From the NCBI RefSeq assembly GCF_007556755.1, contig NZ_VJOO01000016.1, positions 1-64,000 of the forward strand: DNA of 64,000 nucleotides, read 5' to 3'. Source of the DNA: Tepidimonas fonticaldi (GTDB lineage Bacteria > Pseudomonadota > Gammaproteobacteria > Burkholderiales > Burkholderiaceae_C). Below, one piece after another: positions 31,409-40,441 of the stretch (positions are counted from its first letter, which is position 1; every line of letters starts with the position of its first letter). The translations under genes were made by a program, and so were the position numbers. Under the pieces are notes generated by a model that was not told the DNA's origin, did not search any database, and saw only the letters and a program-made list of their open reading frames with translations.

Positions 31409-34165
31409 ATGGACAAAACCATGCCGCCTCCCGAGCCGGCCCGCGCCGACGACAGCCGCCCCACCCCCGCGTGGCACGCCCTCGAGGGCGACGCGGTCTT
31501 GCAGCAGCTGCACACCACCGCGCACGGCCTGAGCGCGGCCGATGCCACCGCGCGGCTGGAGCGCCACGGCGAAAACCGGCTGGCGGACACGCCACCGGTG
31601 CCGCTGTGGCGGCGCGTCGCGCGCCAGTTCGACAACCTGTTGATCTGGGTGCTGCTCGCCGCCGCCGCCATCACCGTCGCCATCGGGCACGGCATCGACG
31701 CCGTCGTCATCGTGGCGGTGGTCGTGCTCAATGTGACGATCGGCCTGATTCAGGAAGGCAAGGCCGAACGCGCCCTGGCCGCCATCCGCAACCTGCTCGC
31801 CCCCCGCGCGCACGTCTGGCGCGACGGCCATTTGGTGGAAATCGACGCCGCCCACCTGGTCCCGGGCGACATCGTCCAGGCCGCGGCCGGCGACAGCCTG
31901 GCGGCGGACGTGCGCTGGCTGCAGGTGCACGAACTGCAGGTGGACGAAGCGGCGCTGACCGGTGAGTCCGTGCCCGTGGACAAGCGCGCCGACCCCGTCC
32001 CCACGGAGGCCATGCTGGGCGACCGGCGCAGCATGGGCTACGCGGGCACGCTGGTGACCCGTGGCCAGGGCCGCGGGGTCGTCGTGGCCACCGCCATGGC
32101 CACCGAAATGGGCCGCATCGGCCGACTGTTGCAGGACGTGGGCGACACGACCACCCCCCTGGTGCGCCAGATGGCCCAACTGGGCCGCTGGATCACGCTG
32201 GTCGTGCTGGCCGCCGCCGCGCTGCTGTTCGTGTTCGGCTGGTGGGTGCGCGGGCTGCCGGCACTGGACACCTTCATGGCGGCCGTGGGGCTGGCGGTGG
32301 CGGCCATCCCGGAAGGGCTGCCGGCCATCATGACCATCACGCTGGCCATCGGCGTGCAGCGCATGGCGCAGCGGCGGGCCATCGTGCGGCGCTTGCCCGC
32401 GGTGGAAACGCTGGGCTGCGTGACGGTGATCTGCTCCGACAAGACCGGCACCCTCACCCGCAACGAAATGACCGTGCAGCAGGTGGTGCTGGCCGACGGC
32501 CTGGTGGATGTGGAGGGCGTGGGCTATGCGCCGACGGGGGCGCTGCTGCGCGGCGACGTGCCGCTGCAGCCCGCCGAGCTGTGGCGCGAGGCACCCGCCC
32601 TGCTCGCGCTGGCCGAAGGCGCGGCCCTGTGCAACGACGCCGAACTCCTTCAGGGCGAAGGCGGCGCCAACGACTGGCGGCTGTCCGGCGACCCCACCGA
32701 AGGCGCCCTGCTGACGCTGGCGATGAAAGCGGGGCTGGACCCCGTCCGACTGGCTGAGGAGCGCCCGCGCGTGGGCGTGCTGCCCTTCGAATCCGAGCGC
32801 CGCTACATGGCCACAGCCCACCGCCGCGGCGATGGGGCCGCCACGCGCATCGACATCTGGGTCAAAGGCGCGCCGGAGCGGCTGCTGGCGATGTGCAGCC
32901 ACGAGCTGGACGCTCACGGCCGCCCCCAGCCGCTGCGCCGCGCCGAGTGGGCCGATCAGGTCGAACGGCAAGCCCGGCAAGGCCGGCGCGTGCTGGCCAT
33001 CGCCACCGGTACCCTGCCGAGCCACCGCCCGTTCACCCACGACGCCGTGGCCGGGGATCTGGTGCTCGTCGGGCTGGTCGGCATCATCGATCCGCCGCGC
33101 GAGGAAGCCAAAGCCGCCGTCGCGCAATGCCGTGCCGCGGGCATCCGGGTCAAGATGATCACCGGCGACCATGTCGTCACCGCCAGAGCGATCGCGCATC
33201 AGCTCGGCCTGGGATCGGGCGCCCCGGCGCTGTCCGGGCAGGCGATCGAGGCGCTGGACGACGCCGCGCTGCGCGAGGCCGTGCAAACCACCGACGTGTT
33301 CGCGCGCGCGGCGCCGGAGCACAAGCTGCGCCTGGTGCGCGCGTTGCAGGCCAACGGCGACATCGTGGCAATGACCGGGGACGGCGTCAACGACGCCCCC
33401 GCGCTGAAGGCCGCCGACGTGGGCGTCGCCATGGGGCACAAGGGCACCGAGGCCGCCAAACGCGCCGCTGCCATGGTGCTGGCCGATGACCATTTCGCAA
33501 CCATCGCCCACGCGGTCGAAGAGGGCCGCACGGTGTACGACAACCTGCGCAAGGTGATCACGTTCTTGCTGCCGATCAACGGCGGCGAGTCGATCTCGCT
33601 GCTGGTGGCGGTGCTCTTTGGCCTGGCGCTGCCGATCGCGCCCGTGCAGATTCTGTGGGTGAATATGGTCAGCTCGGTGGCGCTGGCCATGGTGCTGGCC
33701 TTCGAGCCGACCGAAGCCGACGTGATGCGCCGCCCGCCCCGCCAACCGGGCGAACCCATTTTGAGCCGCTTCGTGCTGTGGCGCATCGGACTGGTGTCCG
33801 CGCTGTTCGCGGTGGGCATCTTTGGCGTCTACCGCTGGGCGCTGGATGCGGGCCACCCGGCCGACGTGGCGCAAACGCTGGCGGTCAACACGCTGGTGGC
33901 GATGGAGATTTTCTACCTGTTCAGCGTGCGCTACCTCAAGGCGCCGTCGTTCACCTGGACAGGCGTGCGCGGCACCCCCCGGGTGCTGGCGGCCGTGGCC
34001 GTCGCCTGCGGGCTGCAGGCGCTGTTCACCTACGCGCCCTTCATGCAGGGCTGGTTTGGCAGCGCGGCCCTGCCCCTGCCGTTGCTGGCCCTGAGCGCCG
34101 GCGCCGGCGTGGCCGTGCTGGCGGTGCTGGAGCTGGAAAAGGCGCTGCTGCGCGCGACGCGCTAG
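31409..34165 (+). CDS. P2-type cation-transporting ATPase
   Basis: P-type ATPase of 918 residues. Visible elements: N-terminal cation-ATPase domain, TGES phosphatase loop (DEAALTGESVPVDK), PEGLP in M4, the phosphorylated Asp344 in CSDKTGTLTRNEMTV, KGAPERLLAM in the nucleotide domain, and MTGDGVNDAPALKAADVGVAMG hinge. The N/E pair of M5 (INGGESISLL) is present, but M6 reads ILWVNMVSSVALAM, without the Asp that binds calcium in SERCA-type pumps. It belongs to the Ca/Na-like P2 group; the ion cannot be fixed. It is 95 bases after the CYTH-CHAD gene, possibly co-transcribed. Confidence 0.93.
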   Translation: MDKTMPPPEPARADDSRPTPAWHALEGDAVLQQLHTTAHGLSAADATARLERHGENRLADTPPVPLWRRVARQFDNLLIWVLLAAAAITVAIGHGIDAVVIVAVVVLNVTIGLIQEGKAERALAAIRNLLAPRAHVWRDGHLVEIDAAHLVPGDIVQAAAGDSLAADVRWLQVHELQVDEAALTGESVPVDKRADPVPTEAMLGDRRSMGYAGTLVTRGQGRGVVVATAMATEMGRIGRLLQDVGDTTTPLVRQMAQLGRWITLVVLAAAALLFVFGWWVRGLPALDTFMAAVGLAVAAIPEGLPAIMTITLAIGVQRMAQRRAIVRRLPAVETLGCVTVICSDKTGTLTRNEMTVQQVVLADGLVDVEGVGYAPTGALLRGDVPLQPAELWREAPALLALAEGAALCNDAELLQGEGGANDWRLSGDPTEGALLTLAMKAGLDPVRLAEERPRVGVLPFESERRYMATAHRRGDGAATRIDIWVKGAPERLLAMCSHELDAHGRPQPLRRAEWADQVERQARQGRRVLAIATGTLPSHRPFTHDAVAGDLVLVGLVGIIDPPREEAKAAVAQCRAAGIRVKMITGDHVVTARAIAHQLGLGSGAPALSGQAIEALDDAALREAVQTTDVFARAAPEHKLRLVRALQANGDIVAMTGDGVNDAPALKAADVGVAMGHKGTEAAKRAAAMVLADDHFATIAHAVEEGRTVYDNLRKVITFLLPINGGESISLLVAVLFGLALPIAPVQILWVNMVSSVALAMVLAFEPTEADVMRRPPRQPGEPILSRFVLWRIGLVSALFAVGIFGVYRWALDAGHPADVAQTLAVNTLVAMEIFYLFSVRYLKAPSFTWTGVRGTPRVLAAVAVACGLQALFTYAPFMQGWFGSAALPLPLLALSAGAGVAVLAVLELEKALLRATR

Positions 34166-34223
34166 ACTAGTGGGCTTTTCCCCGTCCAGCCCCTGGATCT
34201 ACACCACGCACCGCTGACGCCCC

Positions 34224-35558
34224 ATGAGCAAGAAAGTCTACATCCGCACCTTCGGCTGCCAGATGAACGAGTACGACTCGGCCAAGATGGCCGACGTGCT
34301 GGCCGCCGCCGAGGGCTACGAGCCCACCGATGACCCCGATCAGGCCGACCTGATCCTGTTCAACACCTGCTCCGTGCGGGAAAAAGCCCAGGAAAAGGTC
34401 TTTTCCGACCTGGGCCGCGTCAAGCACCTGAAGCAAAAAGGCGTGCTCATCGGCGTGGGCGGCTGCGTGGCCAGCCAAGAGGGCGAGGAAATCATCAAGC
34501 GTGCGCCCTACGTGGACGTGGTGTTTGGCCCGCAAACGCTGCACCGCCTGCCCGAGCTGCTGCGCCAGCGCCAACAGCAGGCGCGGCCGCAGGTGGATAT
34601 CAGCTTCCCCGAAATCGAGAAGTTCGACCACCTCCCCCCCGCGCGGGTGGAGGGCGCGTCGGCCTTCGTCAGCATCATGGAGGGCTGCAGCAAGTACTGC
34701 AGCTATTGCGTGGTGCCGTACACGCGCGGCGAGGAGGTCTCGCGCCCGCTGCAGGACGTGCTGGTGGAGGTGGCGGGTCTGGCCGATCAGGGTGTCAAGG
34801 AGGTGACGCTGCTGGGCCAGAACGTCAACGCCTGGCGCGGCGAGGAGGGCGAGGACTTTGCGCTGCTGCTGGAGTGCGTGGCCGAGATCCCCGGCATCGA
34901 GCACATCCGCTACACGACCAGCCACCCCAACGAATTCACGCCGCGCCTGATCGAGGCCTACGCGCGCATCCCGCAGCTGGTCAGCCACCTGCACCTGCCG
35001 GTGCAGCATGGCAGCGACCGCATCCTGATGGCGATGAAGCGCGGCTACACCGCGATGGAATACAAGAGCACGGTGCGCAAACTGCGCGCGGTGCGGCCGG
35101 ACCTGAGCCTCTCGAGCGACTTCATCGTCGGCTTTCCCGGTGAAACGGAAGAGGACTTCGCCAGGCTGATGAAGCTGGTGGAAGACGTCGGTTTCGATGC
35201 GAGCTTCAGCTTCATCTTCAGCCCGCGGCCGGGCACGCCGGCGGCCAACCTGCCGGACGACACGCCGCACGAGGTCAAGCTGCGCCGCCTGCAGACCCTG
35301 CAGAAGGCGCTGGAAGCGAATGTGGCGCGCATCAGCGCCAGCCGCGTCGGCACCGTGCAGCGCATCCTGGTCGAAGGTCCGTCGAAGAAGAACCCACAGG
35401 AACTGATGGGCCGCACCGCCTGCAACCGCATCGTCAATTTCGACGGCGGGCCCCACGGCCAGCGCCTCATCGGCCAGATGATCGACGTGCGCATCACGCA
35501 GGCGCTGCCGCACTCGCTGCGCGGGGAGGTGGTGGTGCGTGAGGCAGTCGCAGCCTGA
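34224..35558 (+). CDS. miaB: tRNA-2-methylthio-N6-dimethylallyladenosine synthase
   Basis: MiaB is a radical-SAM methylthiotransferase acting on i6A37 of tRNAs. The 444-residue protein has the N-terminal UPF0004 domain ([17 protein letters not shown] with Cys; [21 protein letters not shown], three cluster ligands), the radical SAM CxxxCxxC in [25 protein letters not shown], and a C-terminal TRAM domain ([19 protein letters not shown]). All six cysteine ligands are in place. A short CCCCC/GGGGG hairpin lies 65 bases downstream but lacks a T-run. Confidence 0.98.
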   Translation: MSKKVYIRTFGCQMNEYDSAKMADVLAAAEGYEPTDDPDQADLILFNTCSVREKAQEKVFSDLGRVKHLKQKGVLIGVGGCVASQEGEEIIKRAPYVDVVFGPQTLHRLPELLRQRQQQARPQVDISFPEIEKFDHLPPARVEGASAFVSIMEGCSKYCSYCVVPYTRGEEVSRPLQDVLVEVAGLADQGVKEVTLLGQNVNAWRGEEGEDFALLLECVAEIPGIEHIRYTTSHPNEFTPRLIEAYARIPQLVSHLHLPVQHGSDRILMAMKRGYTAMEYKSTVRKLRAVRPDLSLSSDFIVGFPGETEEDFARLMKLVEDVGFDASFSFIFSPRPGTPAANLPDDTPHEVKLRRLQTLQKALEANVARISASRVGTVQRILVEGPSKKNPQELMGRTACNRIVNFDGGPHGQRLIGQMIDVRITQALPHSLRGEVVVREAVAA

Positions 35559-35709
35559 CGCCAACGGCCCCCAGCTGACACCGCATCGTCCACGGCGCGA
35601 TCGCCCCCCGCACGGGCCCTGCCTCCCCCAACTGGGGGATGGTCTGCTGCGCTCCCCTGCCGCAGAATGATCGCGTCACACGAATGGCACGGTCTTGGGG
35701 AGTGGAGCG

Positions 35710-36243
35710 ATGCGGCACAAGGACCGCAGGGTTGGGCGTGGGATCACGCTCGTGGAGTGTCTGGTCGGCTTGGCGGTGCTGGCCATTGTGTTGTCGGCCG
35801 GGCTGCCTGCCTACACCGGTTGGCGTGAATCGACCCGCTTGCGGGGCGCGGCCGATCGGTTACACAACGATCTTCGGCTGGCCCAGTCGGAAGCGCACCG
35901 GCGGCTGTCCAACGTGGCGGTGAGTTTTCGCCGCACGGCGGATGGGGGCTGGTGCTATGGCTGGCGGCTGGAGACCGCCTGCGACTGCGAACAGTTGCAG
36001 CACTGCGTCATCGACGGCACAGAACGGGCGGTGCGCAGCGACGACTGGCCGGGCATCGACCTCGCACCCGGAATCGCGGGGAACACCTTGATTTTCAACC
36101 CTCGCCGCAGCACCGTCACCGCCGGCCACATCACCGTGGTGGGTGCATCCGGCGACCAGCTTCGCGTGGTCGTCAGCGGCATCGGCCGCATCCGGCAATG
36201 CGCCCCCGGCGGGGGTCTGCTGGGCCTGTCCGAGTGCGAATGA
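35710..36243 (+). CDS. Type IV pilin-like protein (GspH/FimT type)
   Basis: A 177-residue pseudopilin. The prepilin peptidase site is visible as RVGRG followed by ITLVECLVGLAVLAIVLSAGLPAY, with Glu at position +5 of the mature protein and a hydrophobic N-terminal helix. The C-terminal part has the GspH-like pattern (TLIFNPRRSTVTAGHITV, RQCAPG with Cys). ATG 35710 gives a short leader typical of prepilins. No other pilus gene is nearby, so its partners are elsewhere; FimT-like minor pilins can bind DNA for uptake (family knowledge). Confidence 0.85.
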   Translation: MRHKDRRVGRGITLVECLVGLAVLAIVLSAGLPAYTGWRESTRLRGAADRLHNDLRLAQSEAHRRLSNVAVSFRRTADGGWCYGWRLETACDCEQLQHCVIDGTERAVRSDDWPGIDLAPGIAGNTLIFNPRRSTVTAGHITVVGASGDQLRVVVSGIGRIRQCAPGGGLLGLSECE

Positions 36244-36288
36244 GGCGCCTCGGGCAGAATGCGGACCGTCTGATCGCTGGAAAGCCAC

Positions 36289-37110
36289 ATGCACCTCGCC
36301 ACCTGGAACGTCAACTCCCTTTCCGTCCGACTGCCGCACCTGCTCGACTGGCTGGCCGACCATCCGGTGGATGTGCTGGCGCTGCAGGAACTCAAGCTCA
36401 CCGATGACAAGTTCCCGGCCCAGGCGCTGGAACAGGCGGGTTACGCGGCCGCGTGGTTGGGTCAAAAGACCTACAACGGTGTGGCCTTGCTGGTGCGCTC
36501 GCCCGGCTCCCTGGGGGAGGTGCAGCGCAACATCCCGGGGTTCGAAGACGAACAGGCGCGCGTGATCGCGGCCACGGTCCAACCGGCATCGGGCATGCCA
36601 CCGCTGCGCGTGATCGGGGCCTATTTTCCCAACGGACAGGCCCCGGGCAGCGACAAGTTTGCCTACAAGATGCGCTGGCTGGACGCGCTGCGCGCCTGGG
36701 TCGCGCAGGAACTGGCCCGCCACCCGCGGCTGGTGCTGATGGGCGACTTCAACATCACCGTGGACGACGACGACGTGTGGGACCCGGACGGCCTGCGCGA
36801 CACCATCCACTGCACGCGCGAGGAGCGCGCGCAACTGCAGGCCCTCAAAGACCTGGGGTTGCACGACGCCTTTCGGCTGTTCCCGCAGCCACCCAAAAGC
36901 TATTCGTGGTGGGATTACCGGCAGCTCGCCTTCCCCAAAAACCGTGGGCTGCGCATCGACCACATCCTGATCAGCGACGCGCTCAAGCCCCACGCCGTGG
37001 CCTGCACCATCGACCGCGCGCCCCGCAAGCGCCCGCAACCCAGCGATCATGCGCCGGTGGTGCTGACGCTGGCCGTCACTCCAACCCCAGCTCCTGAATC
37101 TTGCGGGTGA
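36289..37110 (+). CDS. xthA: Exodeoxyribonuclease III
   Basis: Exonuclease III/AP endonuclease of 273 residues, acting in base-excision repair. The fold is marked by MHLATWNVNSLSVRLPHLLDWL, the metal-binding Glu in LALQELKL, the catalytic stretch LVLMGDFNITVDDDDVWD, YSWWDYR, and LRIDHILIS and SDHAPVVL at the end. The gene starts 45 bases after the pseudopilin and its last 35 bases overlap the 3' end of the convergent ntrC, so both C-termini are encoded by the same DNA. Confidence 0.96.
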   Translation: MHLATWNVNSLSVRLPHLLDWLADHPVDVLALQELKLTDDKFPAQALEQAGYAAAWLGQKTYNGVALLVRSPGSLGEVQRNIPGFEDEQARVIAATVQPASGMPPLRVIGAYFPNGQAPGSDKFAYKMRWLDALRAWVAQELARHPRLVLMGDFNITVDDDDVWDPDGLRDTIHCTREERAQLQALKDLGLHDAFRLFPQPPKSYSWWDYRQLAFPKNRGLRIDHILISDALKPHAVACTIDRAPRKRPQPSDHAPVVLTLAVTPTPAPESCG

Positions 37111-38620
37111 TGGTGTTGCGGCCGATGCCCAGGCGTTGCGCGGCCTCGATGCGCCGGCCCCGCGTCGCCTGCAGCGCCGTCTGGATCAGGCGAGTTTCCA
37201 CCCGCCGGATCAGGGCGTCCCACACATCGTGGCGCCCCTCGGCCAGCAGGGCCATGGCCTCGGCCTGCAGCGCGGCCTCCCACGCCTGAGGCGTGCCGGC
37301 CGCGGCCGAGGCGGGCGGCACCACGGCGCCCCCCAGCGCCCAGGCGGGGGGCATGGGCGCCTGCGGCGTTGCCGGGGCGTCGGATGGGACGGATAGGGCA
37401 GACGGGGCCGGTGCTGAGGCGGCTGGCTCCGCGGCGGACGGTTGGCGCCGCTCGTTCAGCGCGGCCAGCACTTCCGGGGGAAGATCCTTGACCTCGATGA
37501 CCTGGGCCGGCGCCATCACCGTCAGCCAGTGGCACAGATTCTCCAGTTGCCGGACGTTGCCGGGGAAATCAAACGCGCTGAGGACCTCCAGCGCCGCGTC
37601 GGACAGGCGCTTGGGCTCCACCTCCAACTGGCGCGCGCTGTGTTGCAGAAAGAAGCGGGCCAGCAGCGGAATGTCCTCGCGCCGCTCGCGCAGCGGGGGC
37701 AGGCGCAGGCGGATCACATTCAGGCGGTGGTACAGGTCCTCGCGAAACGCCCCTTCCTTGACCCGCTGCTCCAGGTTCTGGTGGGTGGCGGCGATGACAC
37801 GCACATTGGCCTTGATGGCGCTGTGGCCGCCGACGCGGTAGTAGTGGCCGTCCGAGAGCACGCGCAGCAGCCGGGTCTGCAGCTCGAACGGCATGTCGCC
37901 GATTTCGTCCAGGAACAGGGTGCCCCCCTCGGCCTGCTCGAAGCGGCCGCGGCGCAGGGTCTGGGCGCCGGTGAAGGCGCCGCGTTCGTGGCCAAACAGT
38001 TCGGACTCCAGCAAGTCCTTGGGGATGGCGGCGGTGTTGATGGCGACGAACGGCCCTTTGGCCCGCGGCGAATGCTTGTGCAACGCCCGCGCCACCAGCT
38101 CTTTGCCGGAGCCGGACTCGCCCGTGATCAGCACCGTGACATGGCTTTGGCTGAGCCGCCCGATGGCGCGAAACACGTCCTGCATGGCCGGGGCCTGCCC
38201 CAGGATTTCGGGCGCGGCGGCCAGGGTCTCCTGCGCCACCTCCTCGCGCTGGCTTTCTTCGACGGCGCGGCGAATCAGCTCCACCGCCTTGGGCAGGTCG
38301 AACGGCTTGGGCAAGTATTCGAACGCCCCGCCCTGAAAGGCGGCCACGGCGCTGTCCAGGTCCGAATAGGCGGTCATGATGATGACCGGCAGGGCCGGGT
38401 GCTGGCACTTGACTTTCTCCAGCAGTTCCAACCCCGATCCGCCGGGCATGCGGATGTCGCTGACCAGCACCTGGGGGCCCTCGTCCGCGCCATCGGCCAG
38501 CGCGTCGAGGACGGCCTTGGGGCTGTCGAAGCTGCGCGTGGGCAGCTCCTCGCGCGCCAGCGCCTTTTCCAGCACGAAGCGGATGGAGGGGTCGTCGTCG
38601 GCAATCCAGATCGGTTTCAT
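37076..38620 (-). CDS. ntrC: Nitrogen regulator NtrC
   Basis: NtrC activates sigma-54 promoters under nitrogen limitation. The 514-residue protein has a receiver domain (WIADDDPSIR; Asp55 in VLVSDIRMPG; Lys in YLPKPFD), the AAA+ domain with GESGSGKELVARALH (Walker A), ELFGHERGAFTGAQ (sigma-54 contact loop), GGTLFLDEIGDMP (Walker B) and GNVRQLENLCHWL, an Ala/Pro-rich spacer of about 70 residues, and a Fis-type helix-turn-helix (AAQRLGIGRNTITRKIQEL). ATG 38620 lies 37 bases after the ntrB stop. The long spacer is larger than in E. coli NtrC (469 residues). Confidence 0.96.
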   Translation of the reverse strand: MKPIWIADDDPSIRFVLEKALAREELPTRSFDSPKAVLDALADGADEGPQVLVSDIRMPGGSGLELLEKVKCQHPALPVIIMTAYSDLDSAVAAFQGGAFEYLPKPFDLPKAVELIRRAVEESQREEVAQETLAAAPEILGQAPAMQDVFRAIGRLSQSHVTVLITGESGSGKELVARALHKHSPRAKGPFVAINTAAIPKDLLESELFGHERGAFTGAQTLRRGRFEQAEGGTLFLDEIGDMPFELQTRLLRVLSDGHYYRVGGHSAIKANVRVIAATHQNLEQRVKEGAFREDLYHRLNVIRLRLPPLRERREDIPLLARFFLQHSARQLEVEPKRLSDAALEVLSAFDFPGNVRQLENLCHWLTVMAPAQVIEVKDLPPEVLAALNERRQPSAAEPAASAPAPSALSVPSDAPATPQAPMPPAWALGGAVVPPASAAAGTPQAWEAALQAEAMALLAEGRHDVWDALIRRVETRLIQTALQATRGRRIEAAQRLGIGRNTITRKIQELGLE

Positions 38621-38657
38621 GCGCGGCACTTCCTGCTCGCCCCACCGCGCCACCGGA

Positions 38658-39743
38658 TCACGGCAACGGGATGAGGATCTTGAAATCGGTGTATCCCGGT
38701 CGGCTGTCGCACTCGATGAGCCCTTGGTGCTGCTGCACGAACGTCTGCGCCAGGGTGAGCCCCAAGCCGGAGCCGCCATCCCGACCCGACACCAGCGGGT
38801 AGAAGATGCGGTCCTTGATCTCCTCGGGCACGCCGGGACCGTTGTCGATGACATGCAATTCCAGTGCCAGGCGAAAGCGCCGCTTGCCGAAGGTGACCTG
38901 CCGCTGCACGCGCGTGCGGAAGTTGATGCAGGCATCCCCCGCGGCGATGCGGTCCTTGAGGGCATGCGCCGCGTTGTGCGCCAGGTTCAGCACGGCCTGG
39001 ATGAGCAGCTCGCGGTCGCCGCGGAACTCGGGGATGGACGTGTCGTAGTCCCGCACCACGCTCAGCCCGCGCGGAAACTCGGCCAGGATGATGGCGCGCA
39101 CGCGCTCGCAAACCTCGTGGATGTTGACGTCGGCCATCACGGGCGCGCGCCGGTGCGGCGCCAGCAGCCGATCCACCAGCGATTGCAGGCGGTCGGCCTC
39201 GTGCACGATGACCTCGGTGTATTCGACCAGATCGTCGCGCTCGGCCAGCTCCATCTGCAGCAGCTGGGCGGCACCGCGGATGCCCCCCAAGGGGTTCTTG
39301 ATCTCGTGAGCCAGATTGCGGATCAGCTCCTTGTTCGCCTGGGCCTGCTCCAGCAGGCGCTCCTCGCGCTCCTGGCGGGTCTGCTGCTCCAGCGGCAGCA
39401 TCTCGACGACGCGGTGGTCGGGCCATTCGGTGGACGCCAGCACCAAGTGCACCGGCAAGGGCTCGCGCAGCAACCGCTTGAGGTGGGTGTCGTAGCGGAT
39501 GACGGCGTATTCGTGCCCGCGCGCGCCGTCCAGCGCGCTTTGCAGCAGTTCGGGCTGGGTCACCCACTCGGTCAGCGGCACGTCGGCCAGATTGCGGCGC
39601 GACAGGCCGATGGCATCCTCCAGGGCGTGGTTGGCATAGCGCACATGGCCCCGATCGTCCACCACCGCCACCAGGGTGGCCAGCAGGTCCAAGGCCGCAA
39701 AGCGCTTGTCGGCGCCGGCCGACCGCGATCGACGCGCTTCCAT
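38658..39743 (-). CDS. ntrB: Nitrogen sensor kinase NtrB
   Basis: NtrB phosphorylates or dephosphorylates NtrC under control of PII. The 361-residue soluble protein has an N-terminal PAS domain (LLATLVAVVDDRGHVRYANHALEDAIG), the H-box NLAHEIKNPLGGIRGAAQLL, and the ATPase motifs NLAHNAAHAL (N), DNGPGVPEEI (G1), and RDGGSGLGLTLAQTFV (G2). No transmembrane helix, as expected. ATG 39743 is 7 bases downstream of the preceding coiled-coil gene, and the order glnA-x-ntrB-ntrC is typical. Confidence 0.96.
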   Translation of the reverse strand: MEARRSRSAGADKRFAALDLLATLVAVVDDRGHVRYANHALEDAIGLSRRNLADVPLTEWVTQPELLQSALDGARGHEYAVIRYDTHLKRLLREPLPVHLVLASTEWPDHRVVEMLPLEQQTRQEREERLLEQAQANKELIRNLAHEIKNPLGGIRGAAQLLQMELAERDDLVEYTEVIVHEADRLQSLVDRLLAPHRRAPVMADVNIHEVCERVRAIILAEFPRGLSVVRDYDTSIPEFRGDRELLIQAVLNLAHNAAHALKDRIAAGDACINFRTRVQRQVTFGKRRFRLALELHVIDNGPGVPEEIKDRIFYPLVSGRDGGSGLGLTLAQTFVQQHQGLIECDSRPGYTDFKILIPLP

Positions 39744-39750
39744 CGCGGTG

Positions 39751-40323
39751 TCAGCGCCCGCCGTCCAGACGACCGATCTCGCGGCGGATCGCAGCCACAT
39801 CGGCCTCGGCCCGCTCGACCCGGGTGCGCAGCTCCTCCACCCGCGCCGTGTAGCGCGGGGAGTCGGTGCGCTCGTTGGCCAGCCGCGGCGGCTTGCCGTC
39901 GGCGTAATCGGCGCGGGCCTGGGCCAGGCGCTCCTCGGCCCGGCGCAGCTCCTGCTCCAGAATGCGGCGCGCCTCGGCATCGCGCTGGCGCTGCTGATCC
40001 GGCTCCACCCGCTCGGCGGGCGAGCGCGCGCCATTGGGTGCGGCGGCCGGTGCCGCACCGCCCGCCCCACCCGCGTTGCCCGGCGCCCCCGCCGCCCCGC
40101 CGGCGGGGCGGGTGCCTTCGACGATGGTCAGGTTGCCGCCCTGCATTTCACGGCAGCCGCGCGCCGCGGGGTTGGGGCCGGGGTTGTTGGTGTACTCGTT
40201 GCCACAGCGCCAGATGGCGCCGCCTTGCGCCCAGGCCGCACCGGCGGCGCACCACACGGCGGCCGCCCATGCGGTGGCCATGCCCGCCTTGCCCCATCGC
40301 CGAATGTTTTGCTGCAACGACAT
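39751..40323 (-). CDS. Secreted coiled-coil protein between glnA and ntrB
   Basis: A 190-residue protein of unknown function. From ATG 40323 it has a signal peptide (hydrophobic segment MATAWAAAVWCAAGAAWAQ, cleavage after AWA), a short Cys-containing domain (IWRCGNEYTNNPGPNPAARGCREM), a Gly/Ala/Pro linker, and a C-terminal charged coiled coil (about 115-185). The two cysteines probably form a disulfide in the periplasm. The gene is 7 bases before ntrB and lies downstream of a strong terminator following glnA. An alternative start at the inner ATG (MATAW) would give a shorter but complete signal peptide. Confidence 0.8.
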   Translation of the reverse strand: MSLQQNIRRWGKAGMATAWAAAVWCAAGAAWAQGGAIWRCGNEYTNNPGPNPAARGCREMQGGNLTIVEGTRPAGGAAGAPGNAGGAGGAAPAAAPNGARSPAERVEPDQQRQRDAEARRILEQELRRAEERLAQARADYADGKPPRLANERTDSPRYTARVEELRTRVERAEADVAAIRREIGRLDGGR

Positions 40324-40366
40324 GCCAACCCTGATCCACAGAATGCGACGCGACACAGTATCGTTC

Positions 40367-40400
40367 AAAACGGCTGGGGGCGGCACACGGCCGCCCCCAG
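40367..40400 (-). terminator. Rho-independent terminator after glnA
   Basis: On the minus strand an 11-base perfect GC stem (CTGGGGGCGGC and its complement, 40374-40384 with 40390-40400) with a 5-base loop is followed after CCG by TTTT. It lies about 40 bases past the glnA stop and separates glnA from the ntrBC genes, which would then need leakage or their own promoter. Confidence 0.85.
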
Positions 40401-40441
40401 GGTGATTCAGCAAGCCGCCTGCCGCGGGCGGCCCGTCCGCA

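Noticed and set aside
31379-33874. 831-codon minus-strand frame opposite the P-type ATPase
   Set aside because: Shadow frame rich in His, Gln and Arg; the opposing ATPase has every catalytic motif.
35624-35639. TCCCCC/GGGGGA hairpin after miaB
   Set aside because: The stem is 6 bases and no T-run follows, so a terminator cannot be supported.
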